NCBI RefSeq assembly: GCF_900103585.1
Contig: NZ_FNHV01000015.1
Span: 1-64,000, forward strand
Length of the DNA: 64,000 bases
Direction of reading: 5' to 3'
From: Streptomyces sp. cf386
GTDB taxonomy: Bacteria > Actinomycetota > Actinomycetes > Streptomycetales > Streptomycetaceae
Part shown: one piece after another, positions 51,411-60,396 of the stretch
How the letters are laid out: every line of letters starts with the position of its first letter
Numbering within the stretch: position 1 is the stretch's first letter
The notes under the pieces: generated by a model
Databases searched by the model: none
The model's input: only the letters and a program-made list of their open reading frames with translations
What the model was told of the DNA's origin: nothing
Translations under genes and position numbers: made by a program

Positions 51411-53951
51411 TCACAGGCGCGGGTCCACCGGCTCCGACTCCAGCGCCAGCACCCCGAACACCGCCTCGTGCACCCGCCACAGCGGCTCCCCCTCGGCCAG
51501 CCGGTCCAGGGCTTCCAGTCCCAGCGCGTACTCCCGGATGGCGAGGGAGCGCTTGTGGTTGAGGAACCGCTTGCGCAGCCGGTCCAGGTTGTCCGGGCGG
51601 GTGTACTCCGGGCCGTAGATGATCCGGAGGTACTCGCGGCCCCGGCACTTGATGCCGGGCTGTACGAGCCGTCCCTCCTCGCTGCGGACCACCGCCCCGA
51701 TCGGCTTGACGACCATGCCCTCGCCGCCCCGGCCCGTCATCTCCAGCCACCAGTCGACACCGGCCCGCACCGACTCCGGGTCGCCGGTGTCGACGTACAG
51801 ACGCCGGGTCGTCTGGAGCAGACCCGTGCCGTCGTGCTCCACCAGCCGGTCGAGGAGCGCGAGCTGCTCGTCGTGCGGGAGCGCGGCGAGGCTGCGGCCC
51901 TGGACCGCCAGGATCTGGAAGGGGGCCAGGCGTACGCCGTCGAGGCCGTCCGTCGTCCAGCAGTAGCGGCGGTACGCCTCCGTGAACGCGGCTGCGTCCG
52001 AGGCCCGTTCACGCTGACGTGCCAGCAGGTCGGACACATCGACACCGCGCGCCGAAGCGCCCTCCAGCGCGGCCAGCGCACCGGGGAACGCCGCCCCGGA
52101 GGCGGCACCGACCGCCGCGTACTGCGAGCGCAGCAGCCCGGACGCCTTCAGCGACCACGGCATCAGCTCGGCGTCGAGCAGCAGCCAGTCCGTCTCCAGC
52201 TCGTCCCAGAGGCCGGCCTCGCCGGCCGCCGCACGGACCCGGTCGAGGATCGTCTCCGTCACGGACTCGTCGTCGAAGAACGGGCGGCCCGTGCGGGTGT
52301 AGATCGATCCCGTGGGGCCGTCCACGCCGAACCGCTCGCGTGCCGCCTCGGCGTCCCGGCACACCAGGGCCACGGCCCGCGAACCCATGTGCTTCTCCTC
52401 GCACACGACCCGCTCGACCCCGTCCGCCCGGTACTGCGCGAAGGCCTCCACCGGGTGCTCCAGGAAGCCCTCTTCGTGGCTGGTCGCCGTCGGTGCCATG
52501 GTGGGCGGGAGGTACGGCAGCAGGCGCGGGTCGACCGCGAAGCGGCTCATGACCTCCAGGGCCGCCGCCGCGTTCTCCTCACGGATGGCGACACGGCCCT
52601 GGTGCCTGGTCTCCACGACCCTGCGCCCGTGCACGTCCGCCAGGTCCAGCGGTCGGCCGTCGTGCCCGCCCGGTGCCTCGGAGCGCAGCGGCTTGGCCGG
52701 TTCGTACCAGACCTTCTCGGCCGCTACGTCGACCAGCTCCCGCTCCGGCCAGCGCAGTGCGGTCAGCTTGCCGCCGAAGACGGCGCCGGTGTCCAGGCAG
52801 ATGGTGTTGTTCAGCCAGGTGGCCTCCGGGACCGGGGTGTGGCCGTACACCACGGCCGCCCGGCCCCGGTAGTCCTCGGCCCACGGGTAGCGCACCGGCA
52901 GCCCGAACTCGTCGGTCTCCCCGGTGGTGTCGCCGTACAGCGCGTGCGAGCGCACCCGGCCGGACGTGCGGCCGTGGTACTTCTCCGGCAGACCGGCGTG
53001 GCAGACGACCAGCTTGCCGCCGTCGAGGACGTAGTGGCTGACGAGCCCGTCGATGAACTCCCGTACCTCCGCGCGGAACTCCTCGTTCTCGGTCTCCATC
53101 TGCTCGACGGTCTCGGCGAGTCCGTGCGTGTGCTGGACCTTGCGGCCCTTGAGGTAACGCCCGTACTTGTTCTCGTGGTTGCCCGGCACGCACAGCGCGT
53201 TGCCCGACTTCACCATCGACATCACGCGGCGCAGCACACCGGGGCTGTCCGGGCCGCGGTCGACGAGGTCGCCGACGAAGACGGCGGTACGGCCGTCCGG
53301 GTGCACGCCGTCGGCGTAGCCCAACTTGCCGAGCAGCGACTCCAGTTCAAAGGCGCAGCCGTGGATGTCGCCGACGATGTCGAACGGGCCGGTGAGGTGG
53401 GTGAGGTCGTTGAAGCGCTTCTCGGTGACGACGGTGGCGTTCTCCACGTCCTCCACGCCGCGCAGGATGTGCACCTTGCGGAAGCCCTCGCGCTCCAGGT
53501 GCCGTACCGAACGGCGGAGTTCGCGGATGTGCCGCTGGATGACCCGGCGCGGCATGTCGGCCCGGTCGGTGCGGGCGGCGTTGCGCTCGGCGCACACCTC
53601 CTCGGGCACGTCGAGCACGATGGCGATCGGCAGCACGTCGTACTGCTTGGCCAGCTCGATCAACTGCCGCCGTGAGTCCTGCTGCACGCTGGTGGCGTCG
53701 ACGACCGTACGGCGGCCGGCCGCCAGGCGCTTGCCCGCGATGTAGTGCAGGACGTCGAAGGCGTCCCGGGTCGCGCTCTGGTCGTTCTCGTCGTCGGAGA
53801 CGAGGCCACGGCAGAAGTCGGAGGAGATGACCTCGGTGGGCTTGAAGTTCCTGCGGGCGAAGGTGGACTTGCCGGATCCGGAGGCGCCGACGAGCACGAC
53901 GAGGGAGAGGTCGGTGACAGGCAGAGCACGTCCCTTCGGTGTCTGGTTCAT
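51411..53951 (-). CDS. pnkp: Bacterial Pnkp: polynucleotide kinase-phosphatase-adenylyltransferase
   Basis: An 846-residue three-domain RNA-repair enzyme. The kinase has GASGSGKST at residues 22-30. The phosphatase has DIHGC near 193, VFVGDLVDRGPDSPG and PGNHENKY. The ligase-like adenylyltransferase has EEKHMGSR with the nucleotidyl lysine near 519, then a C-terminal part with GGEGMVVKP. With Hen1 it heals and seals RNA cut by ribotoxins. The ATG at 53951 overlaps the Hen1 stop by 4 bases. Upstream in-frame codons to 54530 are out of character and excluded. Confidence 0.95.
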   Translation of the reverse strand: MNQTPKGRALPVTDLSLVVLVGASGSGKSTFARRNFKPTEVISSDFCRGLVSDDENDQSATRDAFDVLHYIAGKRLAAGRRTVVDATSVQQDSRRQLIELAKQYDVLPIAIVLDVPEEVCAERNAARTDRADMPRRVIQRHIRELRRSVRHLEREGFRKVHILRGVEDVENATVVTEKRFNDLTHLTGPFDIVGDIHGCAFELESLLGKLGYADGVHPDGRTAVFVGDLVDRGPDSPGVLRRVMSMVKSGNALCVPGNHENKYGRYLKGRKVQHTHGLAETVEQMETENEEFRAEVREFIDGLVSHYVLDGGKLVVCHAGLPEKYHGRTSGRVRSHALYGDTTGETDEFGLPVRYPWAEDYRGRAAVVYGHTPVPEATWLNNTICLDTGAVFGGKLTALRWPERELVDVAAEKVWYEPAKPLRSEAPGGHDGRPLDLADVHGRRVVETRHQGRVAIREENAAAALEVMSRFAVDPRLLPYLPPTMAPTATSHEEGFLEHPVEAFAQYRADGVERVVCEEKHMGSRAVALVCRDAEAARERFGVDGPTGSIYTRTGRPFFDDESVTETILDRVRAAAGEAGLWDELETDWLLLDAELMPWSLKASGLLRSQYAAVGAASGAAFPGALAALEGASARGVDVSDLLARQRERASDAAAFTEAYRRYCWTTDGLDGVRLAPFQILAVQGRSLAALPHDEQLALLDRLVEHDGTGLLQTTRRLYVDTGDPESVRAGVDWWLEMTGRGGEGMVVKPIGAVVRSEEGRLVQPGIKCRGREYLRIIYGPEYTRPDNLDRLRKRFLNHKRSLAIREYALGLEALDRLAEGEPLWRVHEAVFGVLALESEPVDPRL

Positions 53952-55447
53952 GCTGCCTTCGCCTCCTTCTCGTCGTTGTTGCCCGTGGTGGTCGTGCTTG
54001 TCTCGGCTGTGCCCATGTCGAACACGGCCATCTGCGTGGGTGGCCCCACCTCGGGGTCGTCGAGCCCGACGGGCACGAACTCCACGCGGTACCCGTGCCG
54101 TTCGGCAACCGCCCGCGCCCAGATCCGGAACTCCTCGCGCGTCCACTCGAACCGGTGGTCGCCGTGCCGGACGTGCCCGGCCGGGAGGGACTCCCAGCGG
54201 ACGTTGTACTCGACGTTCGGGGTGGTCACCAGGACCGTCCGCGGGCGGGCGGCGCCGAACACCGCGTACTCCAGCGCGGGCAGCCTGGGCAGGTCGAGGT
54301 GCTCGATGACCTCGCTGAGCACCGCGGCGTCGTAGCCCTTGAGGCGGTTGTCGGTGTAGGCGAGGGAGCCCTGGAAGAGGTTCACGCGCGAGGCCTGCCG
54401 CTCCCCCATCCGGTCCAGCTTCAGCCGCCGCCCGGCGATGGTCAGCGCCCGCATCGACACGTCCACGCCCACGATCTCGGTGAACGCCGGGTCCTTGAGC
54501 AGCGCCTGCACCAACTGGCCCTGCCCGCACCCGAGATCGAGCACGCGCGCGGCACCGGACGCCTTGAGCGCGGCGATGATCGCGTCCCGTCGCTGCACGG
54601 CGAGCGGGGTCTGCTTCTCCTCGGTCTCCTTCTCGGCCTCGACGGCGTTGTCGATGTCCTCGACCTCGCTGTCGTCGGCCTCCGCGAGCCGCACCAGCTC
54701 CAGCCGCTCCATCGCCTCCCGGGTCAGCGACCAGCGGCGCGACAGATACCGGCTGGTGATCAGCTTGTGCTCCGGGTGGTCCGGCAGCCAGCCCTCACCG
54801 GCCCGCAGCAGCTTGTCGACCTCGTCGGAGGCGACCCAGTAGTGCTTGGCGTCGTCGAGGACGGGGAGCAGGACATAGAGGTGGCGCAGGGCCTCGGCGA
54901 GGGTCAGCGCCTCCGACTCCAGGACGAGACGGACGTAGCGCGAGTCGCCCCACTCCGGGAACTGCACGTCCAGCGGCACGGGCTCGACGGTCACGGCCCA
55001 GCCGAGCGGCTCGAACAGCCGCCGTACGAGCTCCGGGCCGCCTCGGGCCGGCAGCGCGGGCACCTCGATGCGCAGGGGCAGCGGCTGGGCGGCGCGCTCG
55101 GGACGGGCGTTGCACACGCCCCGCATCGCGCTGGAGAACACGCCGCTGAGCGCGACCGCGAGCAGCGAGGAGGCGGCGTACGGCCGGTCGTTCACGTACT
55201 GCGCGAGTGCCGCGTCGGGCGCACCGCCCCGGCCCTTGCCCTTGCCGCGCCGGACCAGCGCCACCGCGTCCACCTCCAGCAGCAGCGCCGCCGTGCAGCG
55301 CTCGGCGTCGGCCTCTGGGTAGAGGACATGGGCCTTGCCGTAGGAGGTGGAGAACGCCTGCGATTTCTCGGGGTGCTTGTGCAGCAGGAAGCCGAGGTCG
55401 GTGGCCGGGCGCTCTGGAGAGCCGGTGGTGGTGATGGTCAGGAACAC
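53948..55447 (-). CDS. hen1: Hen1 3'-terminal RNA ribose 2'-O-methyltransferase
   Basis: A 499-residue protein with a GTG start. The first 280 residues match the bacterial Hen1 N-terminal region (SKSQAFSTSYGKAHVLYPEA-type stretch). The methyltransferase domain has RVLDLGCGQGQLVQALL near 304, VGVDVS, AVLSEVIEHLDLPRL with the metal-site Glu and His, and HRFEWTREEF. It methylates the ribose at the repair junction so that the RNA cannot be cut again. Together with Pnkp it forms the standard two-gene unit. Confidence 0.94.
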   Translation of the reverse strand: MFLTITTTGSPERPATDLGFLLHKHPEKSQAFSTSYGKAHVLYPEADAERCTAALLLEVDAVALVRRGKGKGRGGAPDAALAQYVNDRPYAASSLLAVALSGVFSSAMRGVCNARPERAAQPLPLRIEVPALPARGGPELVRRLFEPLGWAVTVEPVPLDVQFPEWGDSRYVRLVLESEALTLAEALRHLYVLLPVLDDAKHYWVASDEVDKLLRAGEGWLPDHPEHKLITSRYLSRRWSLTREAMERLELVRLAEADDSEVEDIDNAVEAEKETEEKQTPLAVQRRDAIIAALKASGAARVLDLGCGQGQLVQALLKDPAFTEIVGVDVSMRALTIAGRRLKLDRMGERQASRVNLFQGSLAYTDNRLKGYDAAVLSEVIEHLDLPRLPALEYAVFGAARPRTVLVTTPNVEYNVRWESLPAGHVRHGDHRFEWTREEFRIWARAVAERHGYRVEFVPVGLDDPEVGPPTQMAVFDMGTAETSTTTTGNNDEKEAKAA

Positions 55448-55628
55448 GGTGGGCAGGCCTTGGAGTAGTCGTCTGAACTGCGGTTACGCCCACCGTACAG
55501 AAGCGGGCATCGGCAGCACCCGAGAATTTTCGCTAGCCTCCGGACCGTCCGGGCGTTCGAACAGCGCACGACCGATCGCCCCACGCATGTCCCCCCTCGC
55601 CCACGCATGCCCCCAGCGGAGGCCCCAC

Positions 55629-56429
55629 GTGACAGACGCCGGATTACGCGCGACCCCCATCGACACCAGCAAGCCCCACTCGGCCCGCATGTACGACTAC
55701 TTCCTCGGCGGGAAGGACAACTACCCGGTCGACGCGGAGGCGGCCGAGCAGGTGGTTTCCCTTTTCCCCGCCGTGCGGGAGATGGCGCGGACCAACCGCT
55801 GGTTCATGCACCGTGCCTCCCGGCTGCTGGCCGAGCGGGGTGTCCGCCAGTTCCTCGACATAGGCACCGGGATCCCGACCGAGCCGAACCTCCACCAGAT
55901 CGTGCAGGGCATCGCCCCCGACGCCCGGGTGGTGTACGCGGACAACGATCCGATCGTCCTCCGGCACGCCGAGGCCCTGCTGCACAGCACGCGCGAGGGA
56001 AAGACGGCCTACGTCCACGGCGACGTGAGGGAACCGGGACGGATCCTCGCGGCGGCGCGGGAGACCCTCGACTTCACGCAGCCGATCGCGCTGTCCCTCG
56101 TGGCTCTGCTGCACCTGGTGGTGGACGAGGACGAACCCGCCCGGATCGTGAGCGAGTTGCTCGAACCGCTGGCGCCGGGCAGCTATCTGACGCTGTCGCA
56201 TGCGACGGGGGATTTCGACCCGGAGACCTGGGAGCGGGTCGTCGAGGTGTACCGCAAGGGCGGCACTCCGGCCCAGGTGCGAGCGCGTGACGAGTTCGCC
56301 GGCTTCTTCACGGGGCTCGCGTTGGTGGACCCGGGCGTGATGCTCGCCGCCGAGTGGCATCCGGAGCTCGGTGAGCGGCACGAGGGCGAGGAGATACCCC
56401 TGTACGTGGGGGTCGGCCACAAGCGATGA
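55629..56429 (+). CDS. SAM-dependent methyltransferase, DUF574-type
   Basis: A 266-residue protein: PHSARMYDYFLGGKDNYPVD, then NRWFMHRASRLLAERGVRQFLDIGTGIPT (SAM-binding) and VVYADNDPIVLRHAEALL. This family is highly multiplied in Streptomyces and is often named DUF574. It starts with GTG 55629; GGAGG six bases upstream decides this. It is divergent from hen1. The substrate is unknown. Confidence 0.87.
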   Translation: MTDAGLRATPIDTSKPHSARMYDYFLGGKDNYPVDAEAAEQVVSLFPAVREMARTNRWFMHRASRLLAERGVRQFLDIGTGIPTEPNLHQIVQGIAPDARVVYADNDPIVLRHAEALLHSTREGKTAYVHGDVREPGRILAAARETLDFTQPIALSLVALLHLVVDEDEPARIVSELLEPLAPGSYLTLSHATGDFDPETWERVVEVYRKGGTPAQVRARDEFAGFFTGLALVDPGVMLAAEWHPELGERHEGEEIPLYVGVGHKR

Positions 56430-56434
56430 CGACG

Positions 56435-56475
56435 CATCCGGCGGACCGCCCTTTGTCGGCCCGGTCCGCCGGATG
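56435..56475. terminator. Bidirectional terminator hairpin
   Basis: CATCCGGCGGACCG (56435-56448) pairs perfectly with CGGTCCGCCGGATG (56462-56475) around a 13-base loop, between two convergent genes. No T-run, as is usual in Streptomyces. Confidence 0.8.
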
Positions 56476-56515
56476 ACGCATGGATCGCTCGTGTCGCCGG
56501 TACGGCCCTACGGCC

Positions 56516-57439
56516 CTACGACAGCTGCGACTGCACCTGGGAGGAGATGAGCTCCAGGTGGTCCAGGTCGTCGAGGTCGAGGACCTGGAGGTAGATCCGC
56601 TGCGAGCCGATCTCCTGGTACCGGCCGATCTTGTCGACGACCTCGTCAGGGGAGCCGGCGAGCCCGTTGAGCTTCAGCTCGTCGACCTCCCGCCCGATCG
56701 CGGCGGCGCGGCGGGCGATCTCCTGGTCGTCCTTGCCGACGCAGACGACAAGGGCGTTGGAGTAGACGAGGTCGTCGCCCTTGCGGCCGGCCTCCTCGGC
56801 GGCGGCCCGCACCCGCCCGAACTGCCGCTCGCTGTCCTCGATCGAGGCGAACGGCATGTTGAACTCGTCGGCGTACTTGGCGGCGAGCCGGGGCGTGCGG
56901 GTGGCGCCGTGTCCGCCGATCAGGACGGGGATTCGGTCCTGGGCGGGCTTGGGCAGGGCGGGTGAGTCGGTGAGGTCGTAGTGGTTCCCGTGGAAGTCGA
57001 AGGTCTGGCCGACCTCGGTCGCCCACAGCCCGGTGACGATGGCGAGCTGCTCCTCCAGCCGCCCGAACTTCTCCTTCGGGAACGGGATGCCGTACGCCTT
57101 GTGCTCCTCCTCGAACCAGCCCGCGCCCAGGCCGAGTTCGACCCGGCCGCCGGACATGCGGTCGACCTGCGCGACCTGGATGGCGAGCACGCCGGGCAGC
57201 CGGAAGGTGCCGGCGGTCATCAGGGTGCCGAGGCGGATCCGCTTGGTTTCGCGGGCGAGGCCGGCGAGCGTGATCCAGGCGTCGGTGGGGCCGGGAAGGC
57301 CGTCCCCGGAGCCCATCTTGAGGTAGTGGTCCGAGCGGAAGAACGCGTCGAATCCAAGGTCTTCGGTGGCCTTCGCCACGGTGAGGAGGGTGTCGTAGGT
57401 GGCCCCCTGCTGGGGCTCGGTGAAGATGCGAAGATCCAT
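56516..57439 (-). CDS. LLM-class F420-type oxidoreductase
   Basis: A 307-residue luciferase-like protein: DLRIFTEPQQGATYDTLL, FRSDHYLKMGSGDGLPGPTDAW, RIRLGTLMTAGTFRLPGVLAI, RVELGLGAGWFEEEH and PVLIGGHGATRTPRLAAKYADEFN. It uses F420 or FMN for reduction or oxidation. The start is fixed by the ATG at 57439; the GGAGG is unusually near. It is monocistronic. The substrate is unknown. Confidence 0.88.
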   Translation of the reverse strand: MDLRIFTEPQQGATYDTLLTVAKATEDLGFDAFFRSDHYLKMGSGDGLPGPTDAWITLAGLARETKRIRLGTLMTAGTFRLPGVLAIQVAQVDRMSGGRVELGLGAGWFEEEHKAYGIPFPKEKFGRLEEQLAIVTGLWATEVGQTFDFHGNHYDLTDSPALPKPAQDRIPVLIGGHGATRTPRLAAKYADEFNMPFASIEDSERQFGRVRAAAEEAGRKGDDLVYSNALVVCVGKDDQEIARRAAAIGREVDELKLNGLAGSPDEVVDKIGRYQEIGSQRIYLQVLDLDDLDHLELISSQVQSQLS

Positions 57440-57679
57440 ACCTCCATCCTGCACGCCGGGGTGCGGGCCGGGCGCACCGGTCCCCCCGCCTCTCGCGTCC
57501 CCGGTCGGGTGAATTCCCGCCACGCTGTTGCCGCCCTGGGCCGGGCCAGTGACCGCCCCCGACGGTGATCGTTGGCTCGGTCGGAGCCGGACCGCCCGGC
57601 GCCCGCGCCGGCCGGTGACCGCCGGAGCGTCACCGTGTCGGCCCCCTTCTGTCGGGGGCCGGAGGCCGAGGAGGCCGTC

Positions 57680-57853
57680 ATGTCCGAGGAAATCGCACCA
57701 CAGCAGAGCGGCGGCGGTCAGCCCAAGGGGCTGTTGCAGCAGATGGAGGAGCTGATGGCGGCGCTCAATGCGGACCTGTCGGCCCTGGACGCGGATCTGC
57801 AGGCGACCGGGGGGTCCGGCGTGGGGAAGCGGCAGGACGGAGAGGCCGGCTGA
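57680..57853 (+). CDS. Small hypothetical protein
   Basis: A 57-residue protein, MSEEIAPQQSGGGQPKGLLQ followed by the helix QMEELMAALNADLSALDADLQ. GAGGAGG lies five bases upstream. A single amphipathic helix suggests a small adaptor or a self-associating peptide. No family recognised. The good start site and coherent helix favour a real gene. Confidence 0.55.
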   Translation: MSEEIAPQQSGGGQPKGLLQQMEELMAALNADLSALDADLQATGGSGVGKRQDGEAG

Positions 57854-57869
57854 GTTCCGGGCCGCCCAC

Positions 57870-57950
57870 CCTGCTGGGGGCCTGCGGCCCCCAGACCCCC
57901 GCCTTCGGCCCTGAAAGGGCCTCGTCCTCGAACGCCGGACAGGCTGAGAT
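57870..57950. repeat. Streptomyces intergenic hairpin repeat
   Basis: CTGGGGGCC-TGC-GGCCCCCAG (57874-57894) and GGCCCT-GAA-AGGGCC (57907-57921) are followed by CCTCGTCCTCGAACGCCGGAC. I recognise this arrangement as a widespread Streptomyces repeat; it probably also ends the short upstream gene. Confidence 0.6.
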
Positions 57951-57996
57951 GGCCTGGACCGGCGTTGAGAGGATGACCGACGGCCGCCTGACGCCC

Positions 57997-58467
57997 CTAG
58001 CCCGCCTCCCGCTCCGCCAGCACCTGATCCCGATCCGCCAGTCTTCGCAGCATCTCCAGCACGCGGTCCCGGGACTCGTCCGCCGCGTCGATCGCCTCCA
58101 TGCACTGCCAGTACGTCGTCTCCTCGTCCGCGGCGCTGGCCATCCCGACCAGGGCGATCCCCACCTCCCCCAGCAGGCTCCCCAGCTGCATCAGCGCCTG
58201 TCGCGCATCCCCCAACTCCGTGAGCTGGGCCGCGCGTAAGGCCCCCTCCGCGAGGTCCGGCGCCTCCAGCACGCCGCAGCCACGCCCGGCCAGTTCCGTC
58301 AACCCCAGCGCCTCGCCGCGTAGTTCAGGTGGACCGAAGACGGCCAGCCGACTCCCTATCGCCTGGGCCAGGGCCTGCGCCTGCCACACCTCGGTCATGG
58401 TCTCCGGCAGGCTCCCACTGCCGGCCAATGCACGCCTGCTGGTCTTGATGAGCCGCACCGCGTCCAT
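57997..58467 (-). CDS. Hypothetical helical protein
   Basis: A 156-residue protein without membrane segments. It is helical and rich in Ala, Glu and Leu (EVWQAQALAQAIGSRLAV, LAEGALRAAQLTELGDARQALMQLG, RDRVLEMLRRLADRDQVLAE). No domain was recognised. It is alone, on the minus strand, between the repeat element and the MazG-like gene. It looks like a Streptomyces-specific conserved protein. Confidence 0.65.
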   Translation of the reverse strand: MDAVRLIKTSRRALAGSGSLPETMTEVWQAQALAQAIGSRLAVFGPPELRGEALGLTELAGRGCGVLEAPDLAEGALRAAQLTELGDARQALMQLGSLLGEVGIALVGMASAADEETTYWQCMEAIDAADESRDRVLEMLRRLADRDQVLAEREAG

Positions 58468-58675
58468 CCGCTGCCCCGTCTGTCCGACGCGCTGCCCACG
58501 CGTCCGCCTGAACTCCCTTGTTCACTACCCAGAGTGAAGGGCGTTGAGACGAAAAGCCAGAGGAAGGCGGAAATCTCTGGACAACTTTTCGGCTACAGGC
58601 GCCAAATTGGATACGGAGAGTGAAAGTGGACGCGGATCCTCCTAGCGCCGGAAGCACCCCTTCCGCACACCCTCC

Positions 58676-59002
58676 CTACGGCGCCGGAAACCTCCGCTCG
58701 TTCCGGTCGATCTTCGCGTCCAGCGCCGCCAGCGGATCGATCGCGAGCACCTCGCAGAGCTGCAGCAGATACGCCAGCACGTCGGCGACCTCGTCCGTCA
58801 CCCGCTCCGCGGTCCGCGCGTCGTCCATGACACGGGCCGACTCCTCCGGCGTCAACCACTGGAAGATCTCCACCAGTTCGGACGCCTCGACGCTCAGCGC
58901 CGCGACGAGGTTCTTCGGCGTGTGATACGGCTGCCAGTTGCGCGCGGCGGCGAACTCGGCCAGCCTGCGCTGCAGCTTGGCCACATCAAGAGGTTCGGTC
59001 AC
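58676..59002 (-). CDS. MazG-like nucleotide pyrophosphohydrolase
   Basis: A 108-residue protein: ASELVEIFQWLTPEES and the metal-binding DEVADVLAYLLQLC, the all-alpha NTP pyrophosphatase fold of the MazG/dCTPase type. It would clean non-standard or excess nucleoside triphosphates. Its ATG overlaps the stop of the upstream ATPase gene by 4 bases, so they are coupled. The specific nucleotide is unknown. Confidence 0.85.
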   Translation of the reverse strand: MTEPLDVAKLQRRLAEFAAARNWQPYHTPKNLVAALSVEASELVEIFQWLTPEESARVMDDARTAERVTDEVADVLAYLLQLCEVLAIDPLAALDAKIDRNERRFPAP

Positions 59003-60309
59003 GGCTCCAGGTGTACCACCGTCACCCCGCCCGCCTCCGCCACGCCCGAAGCGTCACTCACCGCCCCGACCACCCGGATGTGCCCGCGCTCGCACATCCG
59101 CACCGCGAGCCGCACCACTTCCCCGCACTGCCCGGGATCCAGCCCTCGGTCGAGCCCGTCGGCCAGCACGGTCAACGTCTGCATGGCCTCCGGCACCTCA
59201 CCGGCCGGGTCGACCTCCAGCACCCCGGGCCCGGTCAGCAGCACCAGCGACAGCGCGAGATAGCGCAGCTCGCCGTCGCCCAGCCGGCCGAGCTCCGTGC
59301 GGATCCCGTCCCCGCGGTCGAGCACCGCCCGCATGGTCCCGTCCCCCAGCACCTCCGCGGCCACGTCTGTCACCGCCCCGGCGCACCCCGCCCGCACCGC
59401 GGCCACGAACTGCGCATGCCGGCGCCCGCACTCGGCCCGGGTCCGCCACAGCACATCGGCGAGGTTGTCGCAGCCGCCGAGCAGGCGGCCGGACCCGACC
59501 GGCACCCGGCCCCGCATCCGGTCGGGCCGCGGATCGCAGGCGAAGACCGACCGCAGCGCCACCACCATCTGCTCCGCGGCGGCGAGCACCCGCCGCTGCC
59601 CGTCCGTCTTGCCCGCCACCCGCAGCGGCAGCAGCGCCGTTCCGAGCCGGTCGTCGGGCAGGGGCGCCCGTGTGACCGGCGACTGACCGGCCGTGTGCCA
59701 GGCGGCCTGCACATAGGGCCGGCTCGGATCACGCAGGGCCGTCTCCAGCAGCACGACCCCGCCGGCGCTCAACCGCTCCCCCACGATGCGCAGTTCGGGC
59801 TCGGCCTGCACGGCGACATCGAGTCGCACCGGCCCCTCGGGACCGTCGGCGGTGCAGCCGATGCGGAAGCCCCGGCGGCGCTGGGCATCGGGCCGGGCCC
59901 GCTCCGGCACGCACGCGTCCGGATCGGGGAACGCCTCACCGACCCCGGCACCGCCGGCGAGCCGCGCCAGCGCCTCGTACGCCCGCAGGGCAGTCGTCTT
60001 CCCGCATCCGCTGGGCCCCGCGAAGAGTGTGAAGGGCCCCAGCGGCAGCGCCGCCCGTCGATGCCCGGCGAACGCCGACAGCCGCAGTTCGGTGAGATGG
60101 GACCGGTCGGGGCGCGCCGCGGACGGCTCGCCGGCGGGGCGTTCCGGCGACGGCTGGGATACCGCGTCTCCCCTCTGGGACGGCGGGGAAACCGCATGCC
60201 CCTCCCGGGACGACAGGGAATCCGCATGCCCCTCCCGGGACGGCGGGGAGACCGCACGGCCCTTCTGGGACGGCAGGGAAACGGCACCAGAAGCAGATGA
60301 CACGGCCAT
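58999..60309 (-). CDS. AAA/ABC-type ATPase with N-terminal decapeptide repeats
   Basis: A 436-residue protein. After a repeat region (residues 8-57) comes an ABC-like ATPase: GPSGCGKTTALRAYEAL (Walker A near 98), a long helical middle and the signature-like LGDGELRYLALSLVLL with VLEVDPAG at the Walker B place. This is the SMC/RecF-type ATPase found in several defence and repair proteins (AAA_21 style). Coupled to the MazG-like gene. Function is unknown; it may sense DNA or nucleotides. Confidence 0.75.
   Translation of the reverse strand: MAVSSASGAVSLPSQKGRAVSPPSREGHADSLSSREGHAVSPPSQRGDAVSQPSPERPAGEPSAARPDRSHLTELRLSAFAGHRRAALPLGPFTLFAGPSGCGKTTALRAYEALARLAGGAGVGEAFPDPDACVPERARPDAQRRRGFRIGCTADGPEGPVRLDVAVQAEPELRIVGERLSAGGVVLLETALRDPSRPYVQAAWHTAGQSPVTRAPLPDDRLGTALLPLRVAGKTDGQRRVLAAAEQMVVALRSVFACDPRPDRMRGRVPVGSGRLLGGCDNLADVLWRTRAECGRRHAQFVAAVRAGCAGAVTDVAAEVLGDGTMRAVLDRGDGIRTELGRLGDGELRYLALSLVLLTGPGVLEVDPAGEVPEAMQTLTVLADGLDRGLDPGQCGEVVRLAVRMCERGHIRVVGAVSDASGVAEAGGVTVVHLEP
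60139..60288 (-). repeat. 30-base in-frame tandem repeat in the ATPase gene
   Basis: Five 10-residue units of the type AVSPPSREGH (AVSLPSQKGR, AVSPPSREGH, ADSLSSREGH, AVSPPSQRGD, AVSQPSPERP). A contraction or expansion would keep frame. Confidence 0.8.
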
Positions 60310-60396
60310 TCCCGGACCGTAGGGCCCCCGCCGTCAGACGAACCGTTCCCTCCCGGCGCCCTTCCTACGATCGAGGGATCGCCCGGCCGGGCCGCC

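Noticed and set aside
53952..54530. Possible upstream extension of Pnkp
   Set aside because: The extra codons lie inside hen1 in another frame and read as low-complexity sequence; the ATG at 53951 with ATGA overlap is normal for the pair.
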